A stretch of 64,000 nucleotides of DNA. Origin: Microthyrium microscopicum (Eukaryota > Ascomycota > Dothideomycetes > Microthyriales > Microthyriaceae). The DNA lies in contig MU004231.1 in the NCBI GenBank assembly GCA_010405405.1, forward strand, positions 3,404,401-3,468,400, written 5' to 3'. Below, in pieces: positions 32,767 to 44,647 of this stretch. The translations under genes and the position numbers were made by a program. The notes beneath the pieces were generated by a model, which saw only the letters and a program-made list of their open reading frames with translations, was not told the DNA's origin and searched no databases. How positions within the stretch are numbered: the stretch's first letter is position 1; each line of letters opens with the position of its first letter.

Positions 32767-35700
32767 TGGTGCTGTTGTTGGCGCTTCAAAGATCGTTGGC
32801 GGTTGGTGTTCTCCGATGAAGAATGAATCGTGAATGGCAATATAGTTTGCAGATCAATACGTTGGGCATCTAAGCAGGAAGAACTGGCATACTTCACTAA
32901 TATAACAAAGAAGGGTTCACAATAAAGACAAGAGCGCGGACAAGCATCAGGGATTGGAAGTAGCTTGTTAAGACTAATGGACGATCACTGCCATTTGAGA
33001 GCACAAGCATACCCTACTGCTCGTGGCCTACGCTAATTCCGCATTCTCTACTGCAACGAAGAGGCTTGGAGCAAATCGTCGGAAACTAGCTGCGACCATA
33101 GGCAGGCATGTTACATTTCTCCGTCGTTCTAATACAGATGAGAGTGCTTGCACCTTACGAGCATGATTGGAGTACATCAATGCGCAGAACGCATACACCA
33201 ATCCTGGCATTAGGCTCGCGGGGTTTCTGGAAGATATTCAGATGTTCTGCCACGGATTGGGCAGTTGCAGGGAGACTGAGTAAGCGAACCAGGAGACTGC
33301 AATCGAGGGACTGGAGATCGCAACGGTAACCTTGCGTCAAACATGGCGAGAGAAATAAATCAGATAACGAACTTATCGGAAGCGTACGCTAGGATGGGTT
33401 TAGGCCCAGACAAAGTGGCATGGGCGGCATTAGACCTCTTCACTGGACTCAAAATAGACACGAGTTCTTCGGTTTGAGAGTTCCCAAAACTATGGAACGC
33501 TTACTACTCGAGGGATACATCGTCTGCTCGCCTGGCATTTGCATGTGGCCGTTGCTCCACTCAGCAACTTGAGCGAGAGGTTGGAGCTGCAGTTGGGCTG
33601 CTGGACATGCATCTCACAAGCCCAGAATGCACGCCAAGCTTCACATCACAAGGATTGCCTGTGAGTTGGCACGGACGGACTTCATTACTCATCCTGTCGA
33701 GCCTTAGTCAGAACTTTCTGGCTTACGTTAAGCGGCCGCCGTGTGGAATTATCGGCCGTCGCTTTGAACATCTGTCAAGGATGGTTTTAGATTGTGGTTG
33801 TATTCTTTGCCTTAGCAATATGCTGTGATATCGCCTTCAATCGAGAGGCGAGCCATACAATTCCAATAACAGAGCGGAGTGTTATTTGTCACTGGTCCTC
33901 TATTCCGTGCTTGGAATCTCCTACTGCTCAGATAGGTAAATGGTGTGGACGCTGTGCATGAAGAGAGAGGTAGCTCCATGCCAAATTCTGTATGTCCTTC
34001 AAATCTTCTCTTGGCAAGGTCTCTCTCGGAGCATTTCCGAACATTCTCCATTTCCATCAGAAAACTATCTAGTCAAACGATGCACTTCGCCCAACGTCAA
34101 TCAAGATCTTTGATACTGCTTGCAAGACCTCGCGGCTGAACAATCTAGCCCAGCGTTCTAACGACTAGTGCTCCCAGAGCTCTTCATTGCTCCCATCGAG
34201 TGCGATATCTACCACTACACTTACAAAGAGCATACTCTGTCATTCCCATCGCATCTGATTTTTCTGGAGCTCTTCTACGTCTCTGGTTGATGATAGAAGG
34301 CAACGTGCCAACTAATTTTCCAGTCCATTGGTACCTCTACCTTTCACCGTTCCAGAAGTCTTATTTCACTTAATGTCACTGAATGATTTCCTGTCTGCGG
34401 TCAAATGTGCTGACACTGCACAAGCACCAATAGCTTCAGAAAGAAGCTACTTGATATCTGGAGCTACCAGAACCTACTGGCTGAACTTGTCAAGCTGGAA
34501 ATGCCAAGCATCATGTTCTCAATGTATGCCAGTGTAAGCTACGTTAGCAATCTCGTATCCTGGCGATCTCGGCAAATGCGAAAAGGGCAACCATGATAGA
34601 TGGTGTACCTTTCGCGGGGGTAGTACTTTCAGCCATCTGCACATGCAGGGTCCAAGTCCCAAAATGTCCCAAAATGGCAATCAAGAACTCGCTTCGCCAA
34701 CCCCCGCCTTCCAACGTAGAGAACCAATCCCAGCCAAGCCAACCATGCAGATCAAGCCGAGGCTCTCCAAATGTGCAGTGGGCCATAAGTTGGAGAGTCA
34801 CTTATCTGAAGATACTCCACGTAGGTAACCAGAAAATATTCATACTAGAAAGTCACTTGTACTCTTAGCTCGAAACGCCAGAATAACTTGCCAATGACAG
34901 GAAGGGCTTGAAGGCAGTAGAGCAACCTTGCATGGGAGTCATGTAGACCCAAGTCAAGTCCAACACGTTGCAATATGTTGTTCTCCAACCGATTACTTTG
35001 GCGTGGAACATGGTTGATGAGCCTTATGGGTCAGGCTTCTCCTCCATGCCTGCAGTAGTAAAGCACAGGTTTCGATCAGACTCCCTCAGGCTATCTCGTA
35101 TTGCCACTACCTCTCCTTCTAGAAGAATCAAACATCATCCGATTCCAATCTCATGGGGCAAATGGTTATCCCTTCTTGGCGCGTGAGAACTTTAGTAGGT
35201 CGTCATTTTGTGAGAAGTCTACTCATACCTGACCCTGAATTTCTAGTATTTGTTATCAGATCATCATCACAGTTTCATATATTGGGCAGGAGGCACTGGA
35301 TTCACAGTCTATCTGTAGATATCAGCTCACTATATGGCTAATGCTCTACTTATAGTCTCTAGATAACATGCGTTATCCTGATATACACTACCTACCTCCT
35401 ACTCAATTAGATAGTATCACTCGATGAGCTTCAAGTTAGCCTAATTTTCTAGTACCAACTATCCTGAGTCATTCCTGTTCAATGGTAGGTAACAATTAGT
35501 ACTCAACTGAAATCATCAAGTTCTAATACTAGACACTTTGATATCTTCCCAACGTGTAACTTCACATCTTTGAACCTGTACTTCCTTGGCAATCTTAGCG
35601 AGCTCTTCAGGGTCGACCTTATTACCAGGGCCGATCGACCCAGCTACTTGGCATGCCGACGGCACCGGAAAGGGCGTTGTAGTAAATGCTTGTCTATCCG

Positions 35701-37072
35701 CATCCAAAGAACCATGGATTATTAAGCGATTGCCTGATTAAATGCACTTGTCATACGATGTTGTCTGATCGCATGGGTCGGAACTTACCATACCCCATGA
35801 ACACTTTCCGACTTGGTAGGCAGTTCTAGAACTATAACAACTTCGTTAGCAAATTGGCTTCGTGATTGGCGAGATGGTGCTTTATTGTAGATAGAGTTGA
35901 CAATTAACGTACAAGGTGTTGATCACAGCGCATATATTCTTGAGGTCCTTTCTACCATTCTTCTCATTCAGCACGGGCGAAGCTATCTGTCGGATACGAT
36001 TTGGTCTTCTTCACGCGAGTGGACATCTATATCAGAACCTCATAGAGTTGCTAGCCAGTAACTCGGGTACAGCTCCAAAGCGAGCAGATGGATGCGCTTC
36101 TCGCGAACCTTCTCTTGGATTAATGCACAGTCTTTGGAACACCTTTCAATAAGCAGCAAGGCTAAGGACAACGTCGGCCCCATGAGGTTTGAGCAGTCTG
36201 AAGTTGGCAACTTCGTCTTCCTTGAACCGTGAAAGCTTGGCCGACAGGCTGAGAACCACGGATGTTGACAACGATTAGGCTGGTGTATCAACTGTCTCTG
36301 CGGAGACAATTCCGAATATCCCAGCAGTCCAGCTGCATGAAACATGTGCTCGAGCATTTATATTGGACAGGGGGGTTTCAATGTTTTTAAACAGACAGTA
36401 AACCAAATGGAAAAATGAATGGCGTAGCCGTATCAGCTGCAATAGCTCCCAAATACTCTTCTGTATGGTCGACTGCTTTATAACCTATGAAGGACGTTCA
36501 GCATGGAAAATTTATCGGATATAATGGCAATGTAATATCTTTGGTTTATTAGCTTCGATGATGATGGGATTTGGTCGTTATTCTGCCATCTACATGGTAG
36601 CCTTTCAATCGCTCATCTGCCAGGCCAGTACTATGTAGTGCTCTATCATAAGCAACTATGTTTCTAAAATAGTTTGCTACGAATCTAGATTATAGTCTCC
36701 ATTTCGCTCATCTCCGCTATTTCAGCGAACAAGGATCCTAGGATGGAGAAAGCTGGCTTACTAGATACCTAGATCATAGGATAAAGTAGAGTCTTGAATA
36801 TTATCTTCAATCAGTCTAGTGTCATAATTGATTGTGCTCGAGAATTTGTGAGACAGCAATAAGGCTGAGAAGACAAGGCTGAAGCTTTGGCTTGTCTGTT
36901 GTCCAATCATAGCTTCTAAACGCAGGCGTGATGTCACTTCAAGCGGAGTTCGGACACGGAGTTGGACCGCTTGCGCCAACTCCGATCAACATTCTCCTGC
37001 GTTTATCGTATTAGGCAGACGGCATTCAACTGTTTATCTAACTATTCTGACCTAACATCAAGGTCTTCAACA
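32767..37072. other. 4.3-kb gene desert with possible decayed coding sequence
   Basis: Base composition is normal and not RIP-like, but no intact gene is seen. Plus-strand frames in 33480-34560 give fragmentary protein-like pieces in shifting frames, for example LDMHLTSPECTPSFTSQGLP at about 33600 and VPLPFTVPEVLFHLMSLNDF at 34331. The pieces are reminiscent of the C-terminal region of fungal Zn2Cys6 regulators. Minus-strand pieces (36357-36040 and 35707-35516) are equally orphaned. A pseudogene on the plus strand is plausible but unproven. The last ~300 bases should contain the promoter of the Zn2Cys6 gene. Confidence 0.35.
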
Positions 37073-39544
37073 ATGCAAGAAACGGAATTGGATCAGATCG
37101 ATATCGAAAACGACCGTTCGTCATACGGGCAAGCTTGTTTAACATGTGTGCGGTCTAAAACGAAATGTACTGCGGCAAGGAGTGGAGTGAAATGCGAAAG
37201 GTATGAAAGTTGAAAAGCAAAACCATTTAATTTATTGACTTATTTCCTTCCGCGGATGTTTTTGATATCGTACCAGCCTCCTACTAGAGTAGTCGCCAAG
37301 TTACATAAGAACTCAAACTACTATCTTGTTTGCTAGCCGCTTGATTGTTAAGCGGTCTAGTAGTTCTTCAAATGTCTCCAGCTACCGGGCTATCGATAGC
37401 ACTCCTTGAGCTTACACCCACGTCATTTTCTTCTTATCAATTTCAGAGCTGTTTGCTATTATTCTCTGGACTCAGCTAACAATGACTGTTCAGGTGCCGG
37501 CGACTCAAGAGAGAGTGCCAATCTGCGCCCTCAGTACGTAAATTGCGTGTCTCCAAGAATGCAAAGACTTCAGTAAATTCGACGAGTCGTGGCAAGAAAA
37601 CAACGTTAGAGGAGAAACTTGATGGCATTGTTGAATTGTTGCATCGCAATCAAGTGCAATCTCAGACCGCCTCAACTCAACCGCTCCTGCAGGACACCGG
37701 CATTGGCCAATCGCAGATTCAACTTCAAGCAAATCACCTTAGGTCAAGTCAACCGCAGGTCAACAACTTAAACTCCAGTACAGTGTGCTCCAATGTGAGC
37801 GCCAATCTTCTCACAGTTCCTCAATACAGTCGTCCGTTCACCATGGCTGCCGGGAGTCCTCCAACACCCTCGCCATCAGAATCCATTGGTTCAGTGCCTA
37901 CACCCGCCAATATGGACTCCTTCAATCCTGCACCATATGCCAATTATGAGACATATAGCCTTGAAGACGAAGATGAATGTCAAGAGTATCTCGATACGTA
38001 TCGGACCAAAATGAGCCCATACTGCCCAATGGTTATCATCAAGCCCCAAGTCACGCTGGTTGAAATGCGAGAGCAAAGTCCTTTCCTGTGGCTAGTGATC
38101 AGATCTATTTGCAGCAAGAACGTTATACGACAGATCGCACTGGGTCAAGAAGTGAAGAGGATGGTTGCAAAAGAAACTCTTCTTGAAGCAACCAGGAGCA
38201 TGGATATCTTACAGGGCATTCTGGTGTTTGTGGGCTGGTATCATTTCTATGTTTGTAGAAAGCCTATCCATACCTCGATGACCTACCTCGCCATTTCCCT
38301 CGCAGCGGATCTTGGTATTACCAGAGCCATTCCGGTGGAGCCTTACGGTGTAATGCTGAATTATACCAGCCAAGGCTGTCCGAAGCCACCACATCTACAA
38401 AACAGAGGGCCTAGAACGATAGAAGAGAGGCGAACAGCTGTGTCACTCTTCTACATTTCCGCACTGTAATAACATTCCGTTTTATTCTTGATCTGTTCTA
38501 ATCATTACCAGTGTCTCTCACTTCTTCCAGAGAATTGATCCTGTGAACTGGACACCATATATGGAAGAATGTTTGTCGATCTTGGAGGAGGAGAAAGATG
38601 CACCTACCGATTTATTGTTGGTATATCAAGTACGAATCGCATTGATTCGTTCTAGGATAGCCACCGTAAGCTGGGCCGACACCTTTCCCGTCGGCGAAGG
38701 AGGGAAGCAGTTCCCTAGAGATTTCTACATCCAAACTTTCAGTGCACAGTTGAACGAGCTGAGGGCGGCTATTCCTGTCGAGCTGTCAACAAGTCGTAAG
38801 CATACCTGGCTCTTCACTAGTGCATTACTAACGTATTGTACAGAGGTTCTAGAGATGCATTTACACGAAGCGACGCTTAGTATTCATGAGTATTGTTTAC
38901 TCGTAACTCCAACGAAAGAAATTTCTTTCGATCCGGATGGACAAATGCGTCGAATGGAAAATCTCTACACCGTATTCGCCTCTGTAAAAGCCTGGTTTGC
39001 CCTGTTCAATGATCTAAGTGTCTTCCCACTCACAGACTACCCAAATTTCTCGATGTCCCTCTACACTCAACTTCCACACGCACTAGTCGCTTTATACCGT
39101 CTATCCACATTCAATTCTCCTGACGTACCATGGGACCGCCTACGTGTAGTTCAAGAGCTACACTTTGGCAACCTGATCCGCGAAATCATCCAGCGGTGGA
39201 AGGAGGTGCCTAAAGCAGCTGGCCTTGATCTGAGAGGCAGCAACGACGTCAACGAGACTACATGGATCTATACGAGCAAAAAGCTGGCAGTCCTTGTGGA
39301 CTTTTGGGAGGCGACAATCGAGCCCAAGCTGACAGCTGAGGCATTGAGAACCGGTCGTAGTGTAGCTGGCCGCAACGCAACGTTAGAGGGCACAGCGTCG
39401 GCTGAACCTTTTGATCCCTTGGATCCAAGCCACAACATTGAGCCGATTGACTTTTCGGCTATGAGTCTGGATTTCATGAATGATGATTGGATGCGAGGAG
39501 TATTGGGCCCCAACTTTGATCTTTTACAAGAACCGTATTGGTAA
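37073..39544 (+). CDS. Zn2Cys6 transcription factor with fungal regulatory domain
   Basis: Exons 37073-37200, 37494-38465, 38512-38795 and 38844-39544 encode 694 residues. The zinc cluster is Cys 22, 25, 32, 41, 44 and 51 (CX2CX6CX8CX2CX6C), split by the first, 293-bp intron whose removal completes GVKCERCRRLKREC. A Gln/Ser-rich linker follows. The middle homology region reads FLWLVIRSICSK, then ILQGILVFVGWYHFYVCRKP and MTYLAISLAADLGITRA. The second intron joins SLFYISAL to VSHFFQRIDPVNWTPYMEEC. The third intron (48 bp, with ACTAAC branch site) is a multiple of three and could be read through, but its splice signals are good. The C-terminus is acidic. It likely regulates local metabolic genes, but no target can be shown. 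Confidence 0.88.
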
Positions 39545-40188
39545 AGCATGGCAATGCTTATTAGCTTTGATGGCGGCGCTAGCACGGCTCGAATTATAGA
39601 CACGACTTCAATGATGTGATAGACCTAGGGAATGATACGTCTTAAGAGAATGATACGAAGCAGGAGTATGGGCTTAAAGGTGTTTAAAAACAGTCATCTA
39701 TGTGACCACGCATGTACACGGGTCAATTGCCTTTTATCATTGGACTCTTAGGATGAGCGAAACTTGATCTGGCGTTGCCATGATAGTCCTCAGAACTTTT
39801 CCCTTTCGCTTCTAGGTTGTGATTAAATACTGCAGGTAGACATGTATAACGCCATGGTTCAATAAGGCTGACAACACACTGGCCATCTCGCCACGAAGAC
39901 CAGCACAACTGCCTCGACTCATATCATGCGGCGAATCTTATGACTAGGCTTTGAAATGAAACTGTAATTGAATCACCAAATGTTATGACATAGCGAAAAT
40001 ATCATAATTGCAAGGTTTTCGATTTTATCGAAATCCAGCCTCTTCTCGTTACGCGACAAGGCTGACCCCAGCCACCACTTCCAACTTCAGCTCCACCAAG
40101 ACTTGATCTGACATGTCTTTGTTTGCATCCTTCTACTCTTATCTTTTATCTTTCATACCATGCGCAGTTGAACAAGAACTTCTGCGTC
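39545..40188. other. Intergenic, no gene seen
   Basis: About 640 bases between tandem plus-strand genes; promoter of the Cys-rich surface protein, with nothing else recognisable. Confidence 0.5.
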
Positions 40189-41620
40189 ATGTTTGGTCTA
40201 TCTCAATTCCTCTCCTTACCGTTGCCAGTGCTGCTGCTTATCCTCTCAACGTCCGCAAATCCGTCGCCAACCGCCGCGCCAGAATGGCCGTACAATCTAC
40301 CTGATGGGACAAAATACTACCCTCAAGATGAAAAAGTGGTCAAACGTGCCCTCGCGGCTCACTCAAGAATTGCTCACGACGTCATAACACCCGTCGGTAT
40401 GCGCCGGTTAAGTCCAGATCCCAATGAAATGTTTTATCTCGACTACTGGACATTCGACGATGACTATGCGCAACCAGCGAACGGCACTGCCAATGGCCTC
40501 TTACCACCGTTACTTCCTCATATGACGTCGCCAAATCCTCAATATCGATCAGGCATGGGTCTCTTTGGATCCTATGCAGCTATCGCGAAACGCGATTTTC
40601 AGTGCCCATCCGGATATAGCAATTGCGCGTCGATTGGACGACAATATAGCTGTTGCGCTTCAAGCAGCTCATGCGTTATCGTACAAGATACTGGACTCGG
40701 AGACGTTGGTTGCTGTCCGTCTGGTGCAGCTTGTGGTAATTCGGTGGGGAGTTGTAGCAATGGTTACAAGAGCTGTCCAGGTAGTTCCAATGGCGGCTGC
40801 TGTATGCCAGGCTTCGACTGTCTCGACGTTGGATGTGAGTACACCATGCTCATACGCTCCCTCTCCTTTCTAACACTTTCTAGGCATCTCCGTGTCTACG
40901 ACAACAACTACGACAACGCTCCCCATCTCCACCGCCCAAGCCAGCTGCACCAACGGCTTCAAAACCTGTCCCGCTTCTCTCGGCGGCGGCTGCTGCGCAT
41001 CCTCGCTAACATGCGGTTCGTCTAACGCGTGCGTAGGCGCCAGTACATCCACACAAACCGTAACGCCCACCACAACCGCCACAGCCGTCGTCCCCGTACG
41101 CCCAACCACCGACTCATCCTCTAACTCCTCGCTCCCCGCATCCACGACCCCGACCATCATAACCACCGGCACGCAATTGGTAGCCATCTGCCCTACAAAC
41201 TACTACTTCTGCTCCGCCTACTACCGACCCGGCTGCTGCCAGATTGGCCGCGACTGCGCCATGACCAATTGCCCTGCTGCGACGGCTAGTAGCACGTTTG
41301 TCAGCAACGGCGTAACAGTCGTGGTGCCAATTGGTGGAAGTACGGGCGGAAGCACATATGTGACGACGGCGATTATCACGGGAACGGGCGCGGCGGCGAC
41401 GTTTGGAGGCGGGCCCTGCGCTGACGGGTGGAATAGCTGTGCGCAGAGTATTGGCGGAGGTTGTTGTATGGGCGGATTTACATGCGGAGCTAGCTGTACT
41501 GGTGGTGCGCAAGCAGGGACAACGAGTATTGTACCGAAAGTTGCGCCAGGAGGAGCTGGTTTGGTGAACGTGAATGCATGGATCCTGGGAATTGGATTTT
41601 CATTGATCTTATTGGTATAG
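40189..41620 (+). CDS. Secreted Cys-rich protein, probably GPI-anchored
   Basis: Exons 40189-40834 and 40884-41620 (intron 49 bp) encode 460 residues. The start was placed at MFGLSQF because it gives a clean signal peptide of about 23 residues. A propeptide-like region with a KR site (FQCPSG after AKRD) precedes four or more Cys modules of the pattern C.NG...C....GGGCC..G..C (CSNGYKSCPGSSNGGCCMPG, CTNGFKTCPASLGGGCCASS, and CADGWNSC later). They are separated by Thr/Ser-rich, probably O-glycosylated linkers. The C-terminus ends in a small-residue site followed by a hydrophobic tail (NVNAWILGIGFSLILLV), a typical GPI signal. Proteins of this type sit in fungal cell walls; the function is unknown. 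Confidence 0.82.
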
Positions 41621-41955
41621 TCGTTATGATCATGACAGCGATTTTGGGTATTGCGAAGGCCTTGGATATGGGTCACTTAATGAGTAATGAGACACGGCAA
41701 ATGCGTTTATAAAGTATAATTGATATACGATAACGATATTGATCTATCTAGAGTTCTAATATCAAGCTCTCTCAAATACGTGGCAATGCTCATAAAGCAT
41801 TCACCATCTGTCCAGAACCAAAAATCATGAGCCAAAAAGAGAAACTCTGCAATCGCTCAAAGCAATGCTAAATGCGCTAACAAGAAACAAATGTTGCCTA
41901 GTAACTCCCAAGCTAGAAATCGCAAATGGTGGGTCCATCAAGGACCGTAACTCCA

Positions 41956-42180
41956 TTACATCTCGTCCAGTTGGTACTCCAGTGAGTAATCCTCCGAGCA
42001 TTCGCTGCAGTAGTAACTGGAAAAGCCTTCGCACTTGACGGTGATGTTTTTGCACATGTCGATACTCCAGGCGTCGTAGCTGTAGCCGGATAATAGGCGG
42101 TTTGTGCAGATTTCGATACTGCTCCCGTGGATGAATGTGTCGTGTGAGCAGCAGTAGAACGAGTAGGTGTAGCCGCACAT
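41956..42180 (-). CDS. Small cysteine-rich protein, 74 residues
   Basis: The start at 42180 has a good context (TCAACATG). The protein has eight Cys, at residues 2, 10, 11, 25, 43, 50, 58 and 61, with CEGFSSYYCSEC near the end. There is no signal peptide, so it is probably cytosolic and the Cys may bind metal. It resembles the many short fungal proteins that begin MCGY and carry paired Cys, but I cannot name a family. The open frame extends further upstream, but that part has no protein character. It is convergent with the GPI-type gene, with 335 bases between the stop codons. Confidence 0.6.
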   Translation of the reverse strand: MCGYTYSFYCCSHDTFIHGSSIEICTNRLLSGYSYDAWSIDMCKNITVKCEGFSSYYCSECSEDYSLEYQLDEM

Positions 42181-44647
42181 GTTGATGCTTGTGTGGTGTT
42201 TTCTTTGTTTGTGTGTGGGAAACTGATTACAGTCGGTAGGAAGCTGAGATTGTTGTATCTGGCTGTTTTTGTTCTTGTGTTGTAAATGGGTGTGATGGTG
42301 GAAATGTAGAGATGTGTTCGACCTGGTTCGTATTGTGTACTTCGAACAGCCAGCAAACAAGATGGGAAAAGAGTAGTTGACGAAAGACGAGAGACGATAG
42401 CGTAACAGGCAGGAGCGAGCGGAAGATACGGTATTTACAGTGAAAGCACCTACATGTCGAGTCGAGGTCGAGACCACGATTGTCAGCCTTCGGGTGAAGA
42501 CACGAAGCACAGACAATCAATATCAGTTGTAATCATCCGGTCTTCGGAGCATCGTACAAGGACAAGGGGGCGGAACAATGAGGGTTCAAAGGAACAAGTC
42601 TCGTCTATTGGCGATCAATGGGTCTTGGAGCTTCTAGAAAGAGCCGTTCATTGGGTGGGTGAAGCAGTTCTAGGCGATAAAGGGGGACAAAGGGAACGCG
42701 GAACTTTTGACACGCGAGACCCTGAAGTCGCTCGGGATGCATGTCAAGGTGCGGTCTGGGATGGTCTAGCCAATGCCGTATTGGTATCAATTACTTTCTG
42801 CGAGAGGCCGCCGCAAGAACAACGACTGCAGATGGATGCGTACGATCCAAGACCCACCGCGCAGATGTTTCCCCTGGAAGATGGGGGAACAAGTCCGGTC
42901 ATCCGTGGCCTCATGACAGTCACAGAGTTGACTATAAACTCGACTTGATCGCCAATTCGAAAGTTGAGATGGTGGAACTCAACACCATGAAGGACCAGAT
43001 CTCAACAGGTTGGAAGTTGAAGCTAAAGGGAATATGCACAATAACCAGCACGGACTTGAAGTTGGCTGCAGGCCCGTTGCTGCATAACTCTCGCTTCGCA
43101 TATTGCGCGGACCCTGATCAACACCACCCGACCAATCACCCAAACTTCTCATCCTATCCCCAGGCACCACCTTTTCCGGTCCAGCCGTGAGCTCTGCCAG
43201 CATCTCCACCGCCATTTCACGATAAGCTCATCCAGCTGCAACGTTGAGCTTCAAGGTGGATTCTAGCCGCCGGCCGACACATAACGCCAATCCACCCACC
43301 GATCGCGCCACTGAACGCAATCCGAACGGTGTGCGAAGCCGTGATAACTAGCATGAACCTCAAAGACATGTCTTGGAATGTTGACAGCGCACAGGGTAAA
43401 GTATTTGAAGTAATCCGTGTGAAGTCGGCCTAGACCCCGAACAGCAAGCAAACCATTGTGGCCAATATGGCGTGCACAGCAGGGTCGAAAATGCCTGTGG
43501 CAAAGATAATGTTGTTCTGTATCACCACCGGTAGTCCGAGGTCAACATTGAATGTCTTGCCATTGATCGACAAAAGGGTCACACAGGGTCCAATCCGCCA
43601 TTGCGGAGATACCTCCGATCAGAGATCCTTGACAACTCTATCTCAGCGCCCATAGATACGGACCGCTAGAAAACGGGACTCGGCAACACCAGACCACATG
43701 GAGATTTCGATGTCATGTGAGCGTCTGCATCGAACCATCATATCTTGCAAAGGATAAGCATTGGCCGTCGGCACCTCTTCTAACATGATCGCTGTATCGG
43801 TATCATTTCTCCCAGTAGGTTCGCGATCCGGGGTACTTCGCCAGCAAGGTCAATCTATGCTTGCCTTGTTGCTTCACCCACTGCTTTGGCGCCTTGTCGA
43901 TCCCCATGCTGCGCTGTCTCTCTAGTAAGGGGCGAGTCTCTTGGAACCCGCTGCTGTCCATTAACCATTTCCAGATAAGAAGGCATGACTCATCCTGTCG
44001 ACACTTGTGCCAAGTTCGTCTTCAGCCGAGCCAGTGTCGCCCGCGGCAGCACACACATAGCGAGTACTGTCAGAAGCCTGGCATATACAGACTGGTAGCG
44101 AATGACCAGCTTAAATGCATTGACAGGCACCAGCCTGTTGGGCGCAGGAGCTCGGCAGTGCACCATCAAGCCAGACTTATAGAACAGTTCTGTAAGAACA
44201 GTCAGCCATCTCATAGCATTGTTGTCCAACGAGATTCACAATGGGAACATATTACAAAGCTTGTATTTGGTGCTCTCCATTGCCCACAGAGGGTGCTGGC
44301 TCTGATTTGAGTACGCCTGCCTCGGGTGTCTCTCGAATGGGTCGTCTGATCAAAAGGGGTTGTCATAGTCTTGTTGATAGCTCCAGTAGCGAATGCGCAG
44401 TTGTATAGCGCACGACGCAATGAGAGTCTGGATGTCGCGAAGTAGCCACTGTCGCATCTCTGATCTCGTAGCTGTTCTTGGAGCATCTGGGATTTTGGTA
44501 TAAGATATAAGATAAGGTCATTACATCAAGAGGTAGGAAAGAAGAACACGCAATGCTATTATGCTACGGTAGCCACTTTTGGTTACCCCTGAATTCTTTG
44601 ATGGCTATTTTTAGAACAACAATGAAGTTATCCACGCGCTTTTCTTT
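42181..44647. other. 2.5-kb gene-poor stretch
   Basis: GC-balanced, with many short frames in both directions. A 164-codon plus-strand frame at 42454-42948 is low complexity in charge and has no recognisable domain. Minus-strand pieces at 43451-43263 and 44229-43990 have protein-like composition but are broken by stops and frame changes. A decayed gene is possible. Nothing is certain enough to call. Confidence 0.35.

Noticed and set aside
41114-41676. Minus-strand frames of 132 and 151 codons opposite the Cys-rich protein
   Set aside because: Pro/Thr/Val-rich shadows of the repeat-containing coding strand.
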